Notes: a model not told the origin generated them from the letters alone. 64,000 nucleotides of DNA from Daucus carota subsp. sativus (GCF_001625215.2 NC_030384.2:29686527-29750526); one strand, 5' to 3'. Shown: positions 34,815 through 46,870, counted from the stretch's first letter. Numbers and translations are program-made.

Positions 34815-37005
34815 ATGGAAAGCGCCGGGAAGACATTGAAAGAAGTAAAAGTAGAGGTGATAGAAGCAACGGACGAGAGTTTCAAAGAGTACGGCCAAGT
34901 TATTGGTCCCTCTCCGGACGGCGAAGAATTCGGCCCGCAAGATGCTCAGCTTGATCTCTCCCGTGGCACCCCTAGGTGGCTTCCTCCATCTTTACTGCGT
35001 ACACAGTTTAAGCATTTTGTTTTTTGATTGCAATTTGTTGTATAGAATAGACTATAATGTGTTGATGAATATAAGTTATAATGAATATAATGTTGCTAGT
35101 GAGATAGCTAGTTAAATTAGTGCTTTCGAGTCGAAACCACTAATTTATAGCTCATTTGAAGGTGTTCTGTACTTGTGCTGTTTTTATGTGATTCCTTCGC
35201 CTTCTTTGGTTGGTTACGTGGCTTTGAGTAGCTTATTAACAAATTGACTAATTATGTCAAATTAGGTTAATTGTACCTAGTCTAAGACTCTAGGAAAGTT
35301 TGGGTCCGTGGCAGAAGCCTCTGCCTACCTAGTGCAGAATTGGGGACGGAACTTAATGAATTATTGTTGCTTTATGTGGGTGCAATGTGTGGCACTCCAG
35401 CTCCCATGGGAGAAGGGCCTAAGAAAGCCCTCTTCTCTTATAGGAATCGGCCAAATTTGTTTACGTGTGACTAGGAAGGACGGCAGTAAAGGTTTACATC
35501 TGTAGGATTCAGTAGAGCCATGTACCACATGTGAAGCTTTACATGACAAGCACATAGGGATATTCTCGAGGCTGGAACCTATTGTTCGATATGTCACAGT
35601 TTGGCCCTCGTGAAACTGATATGGAATCTACAAGAGTTCTTCCTTTGTCTCTAGCTAGCTTAATGAGGTTTTCTTACACTCCTCCCCTATCCTAGCATTC
35701 AGTTGTTTCCATTCAATCAATCTATATCTTCTTTCAAGACTACAGTCAGCAATAAACTTAGTTCATGTCTGGCTTACCTTATTTTTCAGTATCAAGTCAC
35801 TTATTTCTGCATATAAGGAATGTTAAGAGCCCTATAAATATTTATTTCTAAGAATTAGCATGTAAATATGAAATTTGTTTGTCGAAATAAGTCCTTATTT
35901 TTTGCAAAATAACTGCACAAAAAGCCCCCTTAATCTGAGTAGGGTATGTCTCCTTGCATAGTTATGAAAGATAGCAGGTTTCTTCATTATCACTGACATA
36001 GTGACATATATATGAGACCCAACTTTATATAAAAGATGTCAGACCTTTTAGAAAAATATATAACATGAGGTTTTGATGACGCTTTTATGCATGTTATCAG
36101 GCTTTACATAATGAATCTCAGCGGCCGTTCACTTAAATTTGGCTCCATAACACATCATGCTAGTGTGACTCAGTGCCTTGGTTCAATTGGTGGCAATACT
36201 TGGTATCTAGGAGTTGCCAAGTCCTCCATACTGGATCCTAACCAAGTTGAGGGTGACAAGGGACCAAATGTTGTGCAAGCACATGCCGGTCATTTCTATG
36301 TACCGCCTGCAATTGAAGATGTCCGTGTTTTTCGATTTTCAGGTCCTAAGTTTGTGAAGTTGAATGTGGGTACTTGGCATGCTGGGCCACTATTTAAGCC
36401 CCAAGAGATGGCATTTTACAACCTTGAACTGAGCAACACCAATGTGAGTTTTCTATCTCTACATAGTTCCAGCTAATCTTAATACATTCTTTAAGTTTCA
36501 ACTATATCACCAAGTCCACTCCCTCAGTTCTTGATATTCTTTTGCATATGAGATATAAATTGTGCACGCACAACATGTGAAGATATTAAGTTTTGTATCA
36601 ATAAGTTTTTCAAGATTTCTGGTCTACCGTATAATGAAGTGTCAATTGTTTGAGAGAGTTCTCACTTACAATATGAACAGAGGACTATTTATGGATTGCA
36701 TGATGCTTGCGGCATATATGTCGGGAGGCTGAAGTGCAATTAAAGTTTGAGAAGCAATATTTTGAATATATTTGAAAATATCCAAGCTCTATCCTGCATC
36801 ATGTGATACTGTGACTTGACTCTTAGGCTCATTACAATCTTATTGCTTAGCGATGTGCCATGGTATATTTATGAGTATTTGGTTATCATGACTATGTTCA
36901 TACACCTAAATTAGTGTACATTTTACTGTTTGTTTGCAGGTAGTAGACCACACTACACATTATTTCAAGAATGTTGATAATGCGATGTTCACATTTGACG
37001 AGTAG
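34815..37005 (+). CDS. Ureidoglycolate hydrolase/AllA-like protein
   Basis: Three exons: 34815-34975, 36101-36443 and 36940-37005, in phases 2 and 0, giving 189 residues. The product contains GSITHHASVTQCLGSIGG, WYLGVAKSS, HAGHFYVPPAIEDVRVFRFSG and KLNVGTWHAGPLF, the core of the ureidoglycolate hydrolase (AllA) family, a small beta-barrel fold that in bacteria acts on ureidoglycolate from purine catabolism. In plants the pathway enzyme is usually an unrelated amidohydrolase, so the in vivo role of this plant AllA-like protein is not settled. No signal peptide is visible and the product is probably cytosolic. The start is the only ATG that opens the exon (MESAGKTLKEVKVEVIEATDE). Intron 1 is about 1.1 kb and holds unrecognised sequence. 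Confidence 0.88.
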
Positions 37006-37943
37006 CCTATCAAGCCTCCCCCACCTAGCTCGCCCTTCTGTAGTTGACTGTTGGCTAATGGTCTTTAGATGTTACTATAACACTTGATAGTGTAACACCT
37101 TTGTTCAACCAGAAATTACCATGTACTTCATACATGCCATGTTAAAGGTTTGTGAAATTGGTAATTAAATATTTTAAAAATTCTAATTGCTGCTTGAGAT
37201 GACACCACATAATATATTTATGCTAGTAAATTGTACATCTTCTCGTAGAAAATGAGTAAATGGAGCTATCTACAAATGATCATGTTCTGCTAACTGCTCA
37301 TATGAATTAGATGCAAGTACTCTTTGCATGATGGCACTGGTCATTATATATACTTGGATGATAATGATCTCTTAATACTAGTTTGTTGTACTTAGCTTAA
37401 AAATTTTATATACTTGTTATATAAGTGTTTTATATACTCTATGCAAGTGTGTAACATTGAAATATCGGTAGAAATTAATATAATTGTTTATAACATTTAG
37501 GTAGCTTTTTTTAAACTCAACAGCTGCCGAAAGAGATAATTTAGTATTAGTACTTTACAATAGTTTTTGTAATAAAAAGGTACACCAGGTAAGGTTTACA
37601 GCAAAATGTAACAATACGGGCAAACTAACAAGGCACAAGGCAAGGTGCACGGTCTCCGGCAAAATGCAATAATACACATAGACTTATCAAAACTTAATTG
37701 AAATAATGAGTGCTTCCCAATTATAATAAATTCAAATGCTAGTTAGGCTTTTCGGATTGGAAAAAAACAAATTATAATAAATTCAAATACTCAGTCAGGA
37801 TTAGTAATTGAAACAAAAAGAGAATTTGTTTTTGGACAAAGGTGGCACAATTTCAACCTTGAACTTGTTTTATCTGTAATTGCTGCCTGCTTAAGTTTTC
37901 CGCGTTCATTCTACGCAGTGTTCGGTGGAATTGAAAGAATATG

Positions 37944-38184
37944 TATTTTTTTTTTCGGAAACTGCATTGTATCTGTATGACTAAGATAAATCAGCCAACA
38001 ATTTTGACTCTACTTCAATAGAAATAGACTTTCTATCGAACCCTAAACCTGAGAAGAAACATGTCTCTCTCGCTAAGCAGTGAGCAGTTATGTTGACAGA
38101 TCGTTTAACAAAAAACAATTCAATGTTTAGTTCAACAAGCAACCTATGACACTCCGAAACTATGCTATCAAATGGAGATAGCAT
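37944..38184 (-). mobile_element. 5'-truncated LINE tail with RNase H-like remnant
   Basis: On the minus strand an open frame reads IVSECHRLLVELNIELFFVKRSVN then TAHCLARETCFFSG, the end of the RNase H-like domain seen in plant LINE-type elements. It is followed on that strand by an A-run (T-run at about 37949-37960), consistent with the 3' end of a retroposed copy. Confidence 0.65.
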
Positions 38185-38269
38185 ATTAACCTTACTACGG
38201 ATGGCTTGAAAGATTATGTACTTAATATATAAACAGCTGATTCAAAACTTTAACTTCTAAATATGTTTA

Positions 38270-38980
38270 TACAGGTTTGAAGAGCCGCCTTCTATTCTTT
38301 GTCTTTGTTCTTTTCCAAACTAGTCGAGGGACTTTCACTGGTTTTCTATGGTGGAAAACCCCAACCCCTTTGTTTTCTTTCATTTTCATTGATTTTGTTT
38401 TAATAAAATCTAGTTTTTTGAGTGTTCGTGTGTCTCTCTTTTTAGAGTATTTGTTTTATCTCTTTTTTTTGAGTGTTTCATTATGTTTTCGTTTAGTTAT
38501 GTAATTATGTTTAGATTTATTCAATGTTGATAATGATTTTATTGATATTTTTGGAGATATGGAAAGCCCGCGCCAAATCTGAGCCAGTGATAATTATGGT
38601 AAGAGCTCACATTTCACGATCAAAGATTGTTCATCCAGTGGGGATTTACACTTTCGGCATTGTATAGCTCATATCCGCATGTAGATAGCTGGCGTGCAGC
38701 TCTTCCAATTTCAGTATATGCTATTAGGAACACCGGTCTGATAATGACTTTTATGTGATAAGGTCAATTGTGATGCTATTGCTTTTTGGGATGTTGATTA
38801 ATTTGGATCACTTGGAATATCTCTAATTACATTTTTAGTATTAAGAATTTCTAAATTTTATGTGTTAAATGATCAGAAAACAAATCAGCTAATTATTTTT
38901 AGTATATTATTTGTTTTTCAACTTGGTTGTATTGGCGGTTGGGGGTTTGTCGGTTACTTTTGTGGAAAAAAAACAATAAT
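38270..38980 (+). mobile_element. Degenerate LINE remnant, plus strand
   Basis: Bases 38840-38970 decode as a broken version of the same RNase H end (FYVLNDQKTNQL, then FVFQLGCIGGWGFVG) followed by an A-run at 38966-38973. The preceding 500 bases are T-rich with no intact frame. Confidence 0.45.
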
Positions 38981-39449
38981 TCCAAATAGAGGACTTCTAA
39001 CAAATAAGGTGATTGTACTAAATTTTCAGCTTCAATGTGATTCAATAGCAGGCTAGCGGCTCATGTTGATAGTTGATACCTCTGGTTTCTGACAGTTGAA
39101 AATTTCATTCACACAATAGCTGGACTCTATGACCTTTAATTGAATAAGAGAAAGGGCAACCTAATGAAAAGAAAACGACTCACAATACGTTAGTTACTTG
39201 ACCCCAAAACTTACAGATATGGATCATTTCTTTTAAGTCACAATATGTTGTTATGTGACGTTTAATTGAAAAGGCCAGGTAAATAATTTTTAAGTTTCAT
39301 GTAAATCTCAAGTACCAACCCCCACTGACTCAGACATGAATATGTCGGATTAATTTGGCACCTTTTTGATGATTTTAGGCATTTAGCTAACATGTTTCCA
39401 GTAATGAGGGGAGAGTTGTGTTTTCAGGTTCAAACAGATATGAAATGTA
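38981..39449. other. Intergenic, nothing recognised
   Basis: AT-rich DNA without a reading frame or repeat of note. Confidence 0.4.
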
Positions 39450-39633
39450 CTACCTCCGTCCCTCTGAAATGTATATATATGGATTCAACACAGAGACTTA
39501 AAGTAGTGGGACTCATCAATATATAATTGATAGATTTAAAAAAGTAGTTGAAAGTAGTGGGTGGGTAGGGTTTTTATATTATAAAATCTTACTATTTTTG
39601 AAAAGTGTATAGAATTAAATGGGACGGAGGGAA
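39450..39633. mobile_element. Stowaway-like miniature element
   Basis: CTACCTCCGTCCCTCTGAAA at the left after TA, and AATGGGACGGAGGGAA before TA at the right (39634-39635). 184 bp. Confidence 0.85.
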
Positions 39634-39635
39634 TA

Positions 39636-40325
39636 GTATATCTAGAAATGTACTCAATCATCCTGCAGAACAATCCTGTCAACTAATGCCACAAATGCTT
39701 AAAATATCACATATATCAGCTTATGCATATATTTTAATACATCCTAACTTACCGGCAGGAATGAATGACAAACTACAGATTATTTACATGATGTATAAGG
39801 GTCATTAGTAAAATAGTAAGCGACACAATTAGCATGATATTACAAAGTTAAAATTTTAGATATTTTCTATATAATAGAAGACATCAAGGTTATGTCGATG
39901 TTAAAAGAATGTACTTCTGAGCGAGGATGAGGATAAAATATTCGAAGAAATTAATAAAATCTGAATGAGGGATGAAGATGAAATATTGGAAGAAATTAAT
40001 AAAAAATTGAGTACATTTGTATATATATAATAGTTTATCAAATATTTAAATAAAATACATGCAATACGTCAACACGATTATTTTTTGAACCATGTCACAA
40101 TTCTATTAAGCATCTGGTGAAATTGCATTTGAAACAACAATAAATTGTTCATTTAATCTCTATCGGTTCCATTTTCATGTGGAATTTGTGATAATTGTTA
40201 GTTTTTGTTTTCGGAGAACCGTTCATTGCCTTTAAACAATGGTTATCATCCGGTGTTTTAATTGTTATCAAACAAATTAGAATTATACAAAGTTTGTTGC
40301 TTCCAAACTGGTTCCGTTAACAATA
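39636..40325. other. Intergenic, nothing recognised
   Basis: AT-rich DNA with short unrecognised frames. A 45-bp imperfect repeat containing ATGAAATATTSGAAGAAATTAAT occurs twice at about 39925-40010. Confidence 0.4.
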
Positions 40326-40337
40326 CAAGTTTAGTAA

Positions 40338-40480
40338 TTGGAAAGGAGCTATGATGTTCATCTTATCTGCAAAAAGCAGACTGGTTTTGTAGATGGAACC
40401 ACACCAATCTCTAATGCTACATCAAGAAGGCATGGAAAAGTTGTAGATTGTGCTAAATGTGTCCTACAAATAGGAAACCA
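40338..40480 (+). pseudogene. Ty1/copia gag remnant
   Basis: Two adjoining frames give FILSAKSRL and KKQTGFVDGTTPISNAT, which together correspond to the gag block 'LSAKxKLGFVDGTxPxP' of plant copia elements. The need to change frame shows a frameshift. Only about 45 codons survive and no LTR was seen. Confidence 0.6.
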
Positions 40481-40489
40481 GAGAGAAAA

Positions 40490-40725
40490 TGAGAGGGGTT
40501 TATGGGGTGGTATAGTGGAGGTGATTGCGTTTTTTGGTCCATTTGAACGAGGGGAGTGTTGGGGCGAGAGGTGAGAGAGATTTGGTGAAGAAAAATGGAA
40601 ACATGAAGTGTGAATGAATTGGGATAGTGGTCTTTGTGTATTTGAGTAATCGGAGGATGGAAATGGGTGATTGTTTGAAAACTTTGGTTGTGTTTCTGGT
40701 AAATAGGGTGGAGAGGTTGCTGCAT
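40490..40725 (-). pseudogene. Broken copy of the 5' end of the PPR gene
   Basis: The minus-strand frame from 40725 starts MQQPLHPIYQKHNQSFQTIT, parallel to MQQPPPENQAPPSQPPNKLTQTIT of the gene at 33669. Further on the DNA matches the codons for LSRPDKLLFFFKWTRNHSH (here SRPN..., then FKWTKKRNHLH after a frame change). No PPR motif remains. It is cut off next to the copia remnant. The U-box gene lies just downstream on the plus-strand coordinate. Confidence 0.7.
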
Positions 40726-40747
40726 TTTGGGCGCTAATTTTGTAAAT

Positions 40748-40876
40748 TTATCAGTGAAGCATACCTGTTGATAGTTATAGAGGAGTCGATTACTAGTATT
40801 CTAAATAATTATATCAGTGAAGCATAACTGTTGAAAGTTACAGAGGAGTCGATTACTAGTATTCTGAATAATTATA
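40748..40876. repeat. Direct tandem duplication of about 64 bp
   Basis: Two units starting ATCAGTGAAGCATA and ending ATTCTRAATAATTATAT, differing at a few positions. Confidence 0.9.
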
Positions 40877-41039
40877 TAATATATCATATGATTGTCAAAA
40901 TGCCTTCAGATATGAAATCAAAAAACTACAACATGCGTGTGCAGTGTTTGTAAAATCAATCTACATCGTGTAACCCAAGCTTACCTTGAACATTGGACAT
41001 CAGAGGACGAATAATTTTCGCAATGATTCTCTTTCATCT

Positions 41040-43624
41040 TTACCTTGTTAGTAGTTGATCTCGGAAGCAGGTAAGAAGAGCTTGTGCCTGCAAGCATCCA
41101 AAATAATTCTACTCAGGTCATAATTATTAAAAGATTTCAGATAAGCGAATAATTTATACAGAAAGCATAGTACCTTTTCCTTTGCTCTTGTCGTGCCAGA
41201 TTGGGACAACGACACTAATGGCGGGACTGCTCCTTCCTGGAGTATCATTTTGCAAATTTTACTACTGTCAGTGCAGAGCTGTAAAAGGGCAGCAGCTGCA
41301 TTCTCTTTCCCTCTAGCGGATCCCAGTTCAACAACTTCAACCAGGACAGGGATGCCCCCTTCGTCGACAATTGCACTCCTTCCTTCTGGAATAGTAGCAA
41401 GATTTGACAAAAGAACAACGGCTTTATCAACCAGTCCTGCTGCAGGGTCCATTAGTTCAACAAGGTACTTCACAGCACCGGCCTGAACAATTTTGACCAT
41501 GTTTTTATGAAACATAGACAAATTATACAAAGCTGTGGCTGCATCAGTTTTTCCCCTCAGAGTTCCATTCCCTAACAAATTAACCAAAGGTTGAATTACT
41601 CTAGATTTCCCAATCATGACTCTGTTCTCCTTGTTCACTGACAAACTAAAAAATGTGGCAGCAGAGTTTTCTTTAGCTTCATCGGTCCCTGACTCAAGGA
41701 CATGAATCAATGGTTCAATGGCATCAGCGCCTACTATAGCAGCCTTGCTGTCATCATTAATTGATAGGTTAAGAAGTGCAGTGACAGCATTTTCCTGTGT
41801 TTTCATGTCTTCTGATAGGAGTAAATTGACCAACAAAGGAATGCCCCCGCAGTTTGTAATTATAATACGATTGTCCATGTTATATTTTGCAAGTAAACGA
41901 AGTTCAGCTGTTGCATCTCTTTTCACTTCCATTGATGTGCACTTCAAGTCTTCGACCATCTTCTTAATATGGGTTTCAACATCAGAAATGATAGTCCTCG
42001 TCTCACTAGCAGGAGAGGACAAGCTATCCATGCCCAAAACACGCCCATTTACAGTTTCTCCAGAGGAGGAATCCTCGGGAGATGAACGTGGATGTGATGT
42101 GGAAACTATCTCCCCATTATTAGTGAAACACTCTTCCAGACAACCAAGTGTTTGTGTAGAATCGGATAATGTGAACTGATTATTCCTTAACTGAGCCATA
42201 TGTGGGTCGAAGGCTGCACCAGAAGTTGCATGATCAAGAAGTGAAGAATGCCAGTTTAATTTTACAGACTTCACTGATTCAGGCAGATCCACACCATTAG
42301 ATTCGCACCAATTTGTGATAAGTGCCTTTGCAATGTAATTAGGAATAAGATTGGTATGTGCTAAAGTTTGACGCGTCTTTGGACAAACAGTAAGTCCAAG
42401 TTTAAACCATCTTTGGATGAAGGCTCGCTCATAAGTCTGTCCTGAAGCCACGATTACTGGGTCTGTCATGACTTCAAGTGACAGAGGGCAACAGACATTG
42501 GCAGGTATGTGAACAGTCTCATAGCTCTCAGACAGTTTCAGCAGAACAAACTGCTCGTGCATGCAAGTAACAAGAGCTAATAGTTGATGGAGATAGTTAG
42601 CTTCACCCTTCCTGTCAGATTTGTCAACATTTCCCTTCAAATTTTCAAGGGCCACAGCCTCAATAAGAAGCTCCTGATTGGACTTTAAACTCAACGAATC
42701 TGTAATTTTCACCAGACATTCTAAATCAGGATCTGAGTTATCCCCCATGTTCCTCACTTCTCTTTTAATAAGGGCTGATGTTTGATCAAATCCCCAATGC
42801 TTAATTTTTTGCAGGCAATGCTGTATAAATTGGATGTATATAACATCAGTATTAGTATCTTGCAGTGAGGTGTGCGCTCGCAAACATTTATGTCCTATGC
42901 TTATAGTCATCTAAGAAAATAGACAATGATATTACATATGCTTAACATTTGTGTACTACCTAGTGCTCATAGGACCTCTAAGATCGAATAAAAATTAACA
43001 GGAATCAGGTAATTGGTAGAGAACTGATACATACAATGATGCTTTAAATCTTTTTATTTCTTTATTTACTTTTTGTTAAGGTCAATTAAAGACATATAAA
43101 CACTCGGCACACACGTGACTCTACTGTGACTTGAACCCTCTACCTCAATTGGCCAGCCAAGCAAAAACTTGAAAATTAAAGCTATCGACTTGTCGGACAG
43201 TAATGTTTTAAAGTTGGTTCTTCCAAACTGGTGCTGCAATCAATCTAGTTGTGCAGTCCCAACAAAACTGTACTTTTAATAAGAAAAGCTAACAGAATCA
43301 GATGATCTGCAACTAACAAAATAAAAAGATACCTCAAGAGTTGCTGTGCTCAATTTGTCATGGAGATATTGATCTGAACCTTTCAGAAACTCAAACATAT
43401 CAGAGCTAGATGAGTGGACCTTTGTCATCAGGGATTCTACTTGAAGGACCTAGTACAGAGAAGGGCATTAAATTACAGACTATAACAACCAAAAGAATTA
43501 CTATGCATAAGGGAGAGTGGGAGAGAGAGAGGGAGAGAGAGAGGGAGAGGGAGAGGGAGAGGGAGAGGGAGAGGGAGAGGGAGAGGGAGAGGGAGAGGGA
43601 GAGAGAGAGAGAGAGGGAGGGAGG

Positions 43625-43655
<31 letters not shown>

Positions 43656-43969
43656 AGGGAGGGGGAGGGAGAGAGGGAGAGGGAGAGACGTACAAAGTAG
43701 GTTTTACTCATCAACGGATGACAGGTCTCAAATACCTCTCTTAATTCATTTACCAAGCCACTGAAGCTTGCAAATTCTTCTTGAAGTGATTCATCAAATG
43801 CTACCTGAGCATCATGAACAGCATCAAGCACTAGTTTTATCACCATTAGTATCTCTTCAACCTTCTGATAATACCTTTTAACTGGTTCAAAACTAACGTT
43901 TTCACAAGATGATAAACCAAGTAAACACGAAATATCATGCAGAAGAGCTTTCAAATTTGATATCCCCAT
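41040..43969 (-). CDS. U-box/ARM-repeat E3 ubiquitin ligase, PUB2/PUB4-like
   Basis: Four exons: 43969-43694, 43449-43333, 42820-41174 and 41087-41040, all phase 0, giving 695 residues. An N-terminal UND domain (residues 1-230) is followed by a U-box at about 237-310 (CCPLSLEVMTDPVIVASGQTYE, CPKTRQTL, LIPNYIAKALI-WCE), a Ser-rich linker and six or so ARM repeats from about 415 to 680. This order is typical of plant PUB2/PUB4-type ligases that take ubiquitin from E2 and act on membrane-associated receptor signalling and meristem or tapetum development. The U-box residues look intact. The last exon encodes only AQALLTCFRDQLLTR before the stop, shorter than the basic Gly-rich end I expect for PUB4. 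The true ATG is 43969 (MGISNLKALLHDI). Intron 1 is almost entirely a CT/GA microsatellite. Confidence 0.93.
43511..43688. repeat. GA-rich microsatellite inside intron 1 of the U-box gene
   Basis: About 178 bases of GAGAGG/GAGA units, interrupted by GGGAGGGA patches. On the coding strand it is a pyrimidine run starting a few bases after the donor GTACGT. Confidence 0.98.
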
Positions 43970-44700
43970 CACACCTGATACAAAAGCGAATAACTATTTT
44001 TTCAGTATATCAAATTACAACAAAAGCTTAAATTCAACTTCAAATTACATAATCATACCCAACATATCTAAAATACCTTCATCACTCTTCAAAACAGTTT
44101 GAAACCGCATTTCTAACGCCCTGATATTTACTTTTATATATCAGTTTAAAAATAATAAGAAATGGATCAAATTAACTCAAATTCAAATAGTTAATGTAAA
44201 CCGTGAACAAGTCTTTGTTCCTTTTTATACTCTGCTTCCACAGCTATAATATTTGGTAAATACTTGGTAATTTCGTGTACAAAATACACATTACTCTACA
44301 GTTTCTGTACCGTGTGGAAAAAATGAAGCTGGGTGTACCTTTTGATTTGAATATACGGATGCCGAAGTAACATGGCTTTTCCCGGTGACAATGCAGAAGT
44401 CGCGTAGTATTTTTTTATACACTTTTTATATTGTTTTAGAGAATTATGTTTTGTCGATGAATAAAATAAAGAGGTTAAAATGAAATAAAAAAAATATGTA
44501 AAAGTTCAAATTAAAGAAGAGACGCGGCTTAACATATTCTCAAATCCTTTAACAATTTCTTCCAAATTTACATGTAATTCTGTCATAAATTAAAACAGGA
44601 AAAATTTATCTTATCTATGTACTCTGTACTTGGAAATTTATATCACTAACAACGTAATGTTGCATTACAAATTTGATAATATAATTTACATAATCTAATG
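43970..44700. other. Upstream region of the U-box gene
   Basis: AT-rich DNA, presumably promoter and 5' leader for the minus-strand gene. No motif I can fix. Confidence 0.4.
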
Positions 44701-44729
44701 TTAAAGATGTCGGTAATAAGTAAATTTCT

Positions 44730-46170
44730 GTTGATATTTTATTTGGTGATGACAATTGTTCGCACAAAATCACACAAGTGTACGTGGTCACAAGTAATAT
44801 AGAATATAATTCAAGTTCGTTCCCACAGAGACTGGTGTATTCAGAAATATGCACTTATGCACCAATGTATGATTATTATTCAATACTTAGATAAGTATCA
44901 AATTGGGTTTTGGTTTTCTACTTAACTAATTCGATTCGAATTATGAAACTAAGAATTATCAACTAAGAGAATAACAATTTACTAATGAGAATAAAACATG
45001 GGATTCTAGCTTCATTAACAACTTCATTCAGAGTCTTACCTTTATTCGATTGTAATGGTTGATAACTAATCAAATAACACGAGACTGATACACGCTAACT
45101 GTCGTTATACGTGCACCATACTGCTACACATCCACAATTAAGATAGAAGGTAAACAGACACCAATTATGCTTAGACCCTATATGTCTATAGAATTTGAAA
45201 ACATAATGATTGAAGAGCAAGTTATCTATCAAGATTACATAAGGCGATGCAAGATGGGTAAAATCACATCACAATTAAGTCATGTTATCGAACACGAAAC
45301 CTATGCTCGCATGGCAAGTTCTAAATCAATATATTCACTGTCGCTTCAATAAAGATTAACAAGCAATCCTAGATGTTAGCTACGCATCCAAGACGAATAA
45401 GCACAACCAATACGAGGAAATCAAACCATCACATATGAACAAGGCAAATTAACTACTGAAATTCATCGATAAATCCGCTAAAATCCCATGACAATGATTA
45501 GTTCATAATCGAACTTCTCATCATCATGGGAATAAGAGTAAACATGGTACTGAATAGTCTAAACAATATCAAAAGAGTAAAACAAGAGTTTCGAAACAAA
45601 TCCGAATGAGCATCCAAAGGTATCGCCTAATTGGAAGAAGACAAAAGAAAACTATGAATCCAGATCTTCTCCGTAGCCGTCACGTGCTCCTTAGAATGTT
45701 TCTAGGTTGTGTTTTAAGTCCCCCAAGCCTTCCTTTAAGTTTCCCAGCGAACGGGCCTTCAAACGGATAAAAACGGGCAAAACGGGCCAAAATTCCCGCT
45801 CAGGTCGTGGGGCGGCCGCGCCAAAGTGGCAGCTCCCCCGTCCAGGAGTTGGGGCGGCCGCGCCAGAGTTGGGGCGGCCGCGCCAACGGGGCGGCCGCGC
45901 CAAAGTGGCAGCCCTGACATCCAACCTTTACGCGTCCGTATCAGTCTCCTCGAGCATCCGATTGCTTCACCGTTTTTTTTCAATGAAAGCTATGATTCTC
46001 CTCTTCGTTCTCCTTCCAAAAAACCTACACAACACAACACTAAAACATATCAAAAACATCAAAAGCTTGAGGCCATTCCATCAATTTAAGTCAAAACGCA
46101 GGCTTCCAAGTGGATATAAAATCCACTTATCAACAATCCAGCCCCTGCAAATTATCTTCTGAAGCTAAAC
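44730..46170. repeat. Retroelement-like non-coding DNA with GC-rich NotI repeats
   Basis: Continuous low-coding sequence whose composition differs from its surroundings. Read on the minus strand it contains a CTGTGGGAACGAAC segment near 44825, similar in style to leader regions of plant retroelements, but no protein domain, LTR pair or primer-binding site was found. Within it, 45809-45902 holds four GGGGCGGCCGCGCCA units. Frames over this patch are low-complexity. Confidence 0.3.
45809..45902. repeat. Four-fold GC-rich repeat with NotI sites
   Basis: GGGGCGGCCGCGCCA occurs at 45809, 45851, 45871 and 45888. Each carries GCGGCCGC (45812, 45854, 45874, 45891). Two units are followed by AAGTGGCAGC. 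Confidence 0.98.
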
Positions 46171-46216
46171 TTCGAGTCTCAGTCTCGACGTGCATTTGTT
46201 GAACCCCTTCCAGGCT

Positions 46217-46870
46217 TTAACTGTCTTTAGGATCGGAAAAGCCTTCTTTCGGGAGAATTTTCACTTGCCTGCGGTAAATTATATATTTGTTATGTAACTT
46301 GAAACATAAACATAATATAGCAATAATCTAACAACTATATATTGAGTGAAAAATTGAGTTGTTTAATTTAAAATGATATTTTGACTGAATGAAATCGTAC
46401 CTGAAATTAATATTAGCGGATAACAGAGGATCGGTTTTAAATTCTACATTCGACATCTCAGCAAAAATATCAATTAGCTGCAAGGACAGAGAATTGTTGT
46501 TATCTCTGATGCACCTCCAAACCAACAACTTATAACCAATGACAATAATTCAATAAAAAGATCGTAACAAGCAAGAAAATTGAAAAAAAATAAAAATACG
46601 CCAACATCTTATATGTAGCTCTGCTTAGTGAAAAACAACAATTTTCAAAGAGATTAACATTATATAAAAAGGTTAAGAGTCTTATATATAATAACAGTAA
46701 TAATACTGACATTTTTATTAATATTTATTATATTTAAAACAGCAACAACAACACATATTATAACATTATAAGCAAATATTGTATAAATGTCATAAACATA
46801 AAAATATATTACCTTGGAGTTATATGTCAGATAGGGATATCGATGAAGCGAAGCTCAATCTTTATGGAGC
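46217..46870 (-). pseudogene. Possible 3' exons of an unidentified gene
   Basis: Minus-strand segments with splice signals can be joined: 46477-46401 (LIDIFAEMSNVEF, then TDPLLSANINF) ends at CAG|GTACG, and 46268-46217 starts after CCGCAG and reads QVKILPKEGFSDPKDS followed by a stop, in the same phase. An exon ending at 46813 (YPYLTYNSK, donor GTAATA) could precede them but carries in-frame stops upstream. I do not recognise the protein. The lack of earlier exons suggests a remnant, although an intact gene with distant exons is not excluded. Confidence 0.28.

Noticed and set aside
35300-35650. Candidate extra exon in intron 1 of the AllA-like gene
   Set aside because: The main exons already join in phase to a complete family domain; this segment has stops in all useful frames.
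43110-43165. SINE-like GGGTTCAAGTC on the minus strand
   Set aside because: A possible B box, but A-box spacing is wrong and no ends are visible.
43410-43744. Arg/Glu and Ser/Leu/Pro repeat frames
   Set aside because: Simple translations of the GA/CT microsatellite in an intron.
45691-46162. Overlapping Arg/Ala/Gly-rich frames on both strands
   Set aside because: Products of the GC-rich NotI repeat; no homology or splice context.
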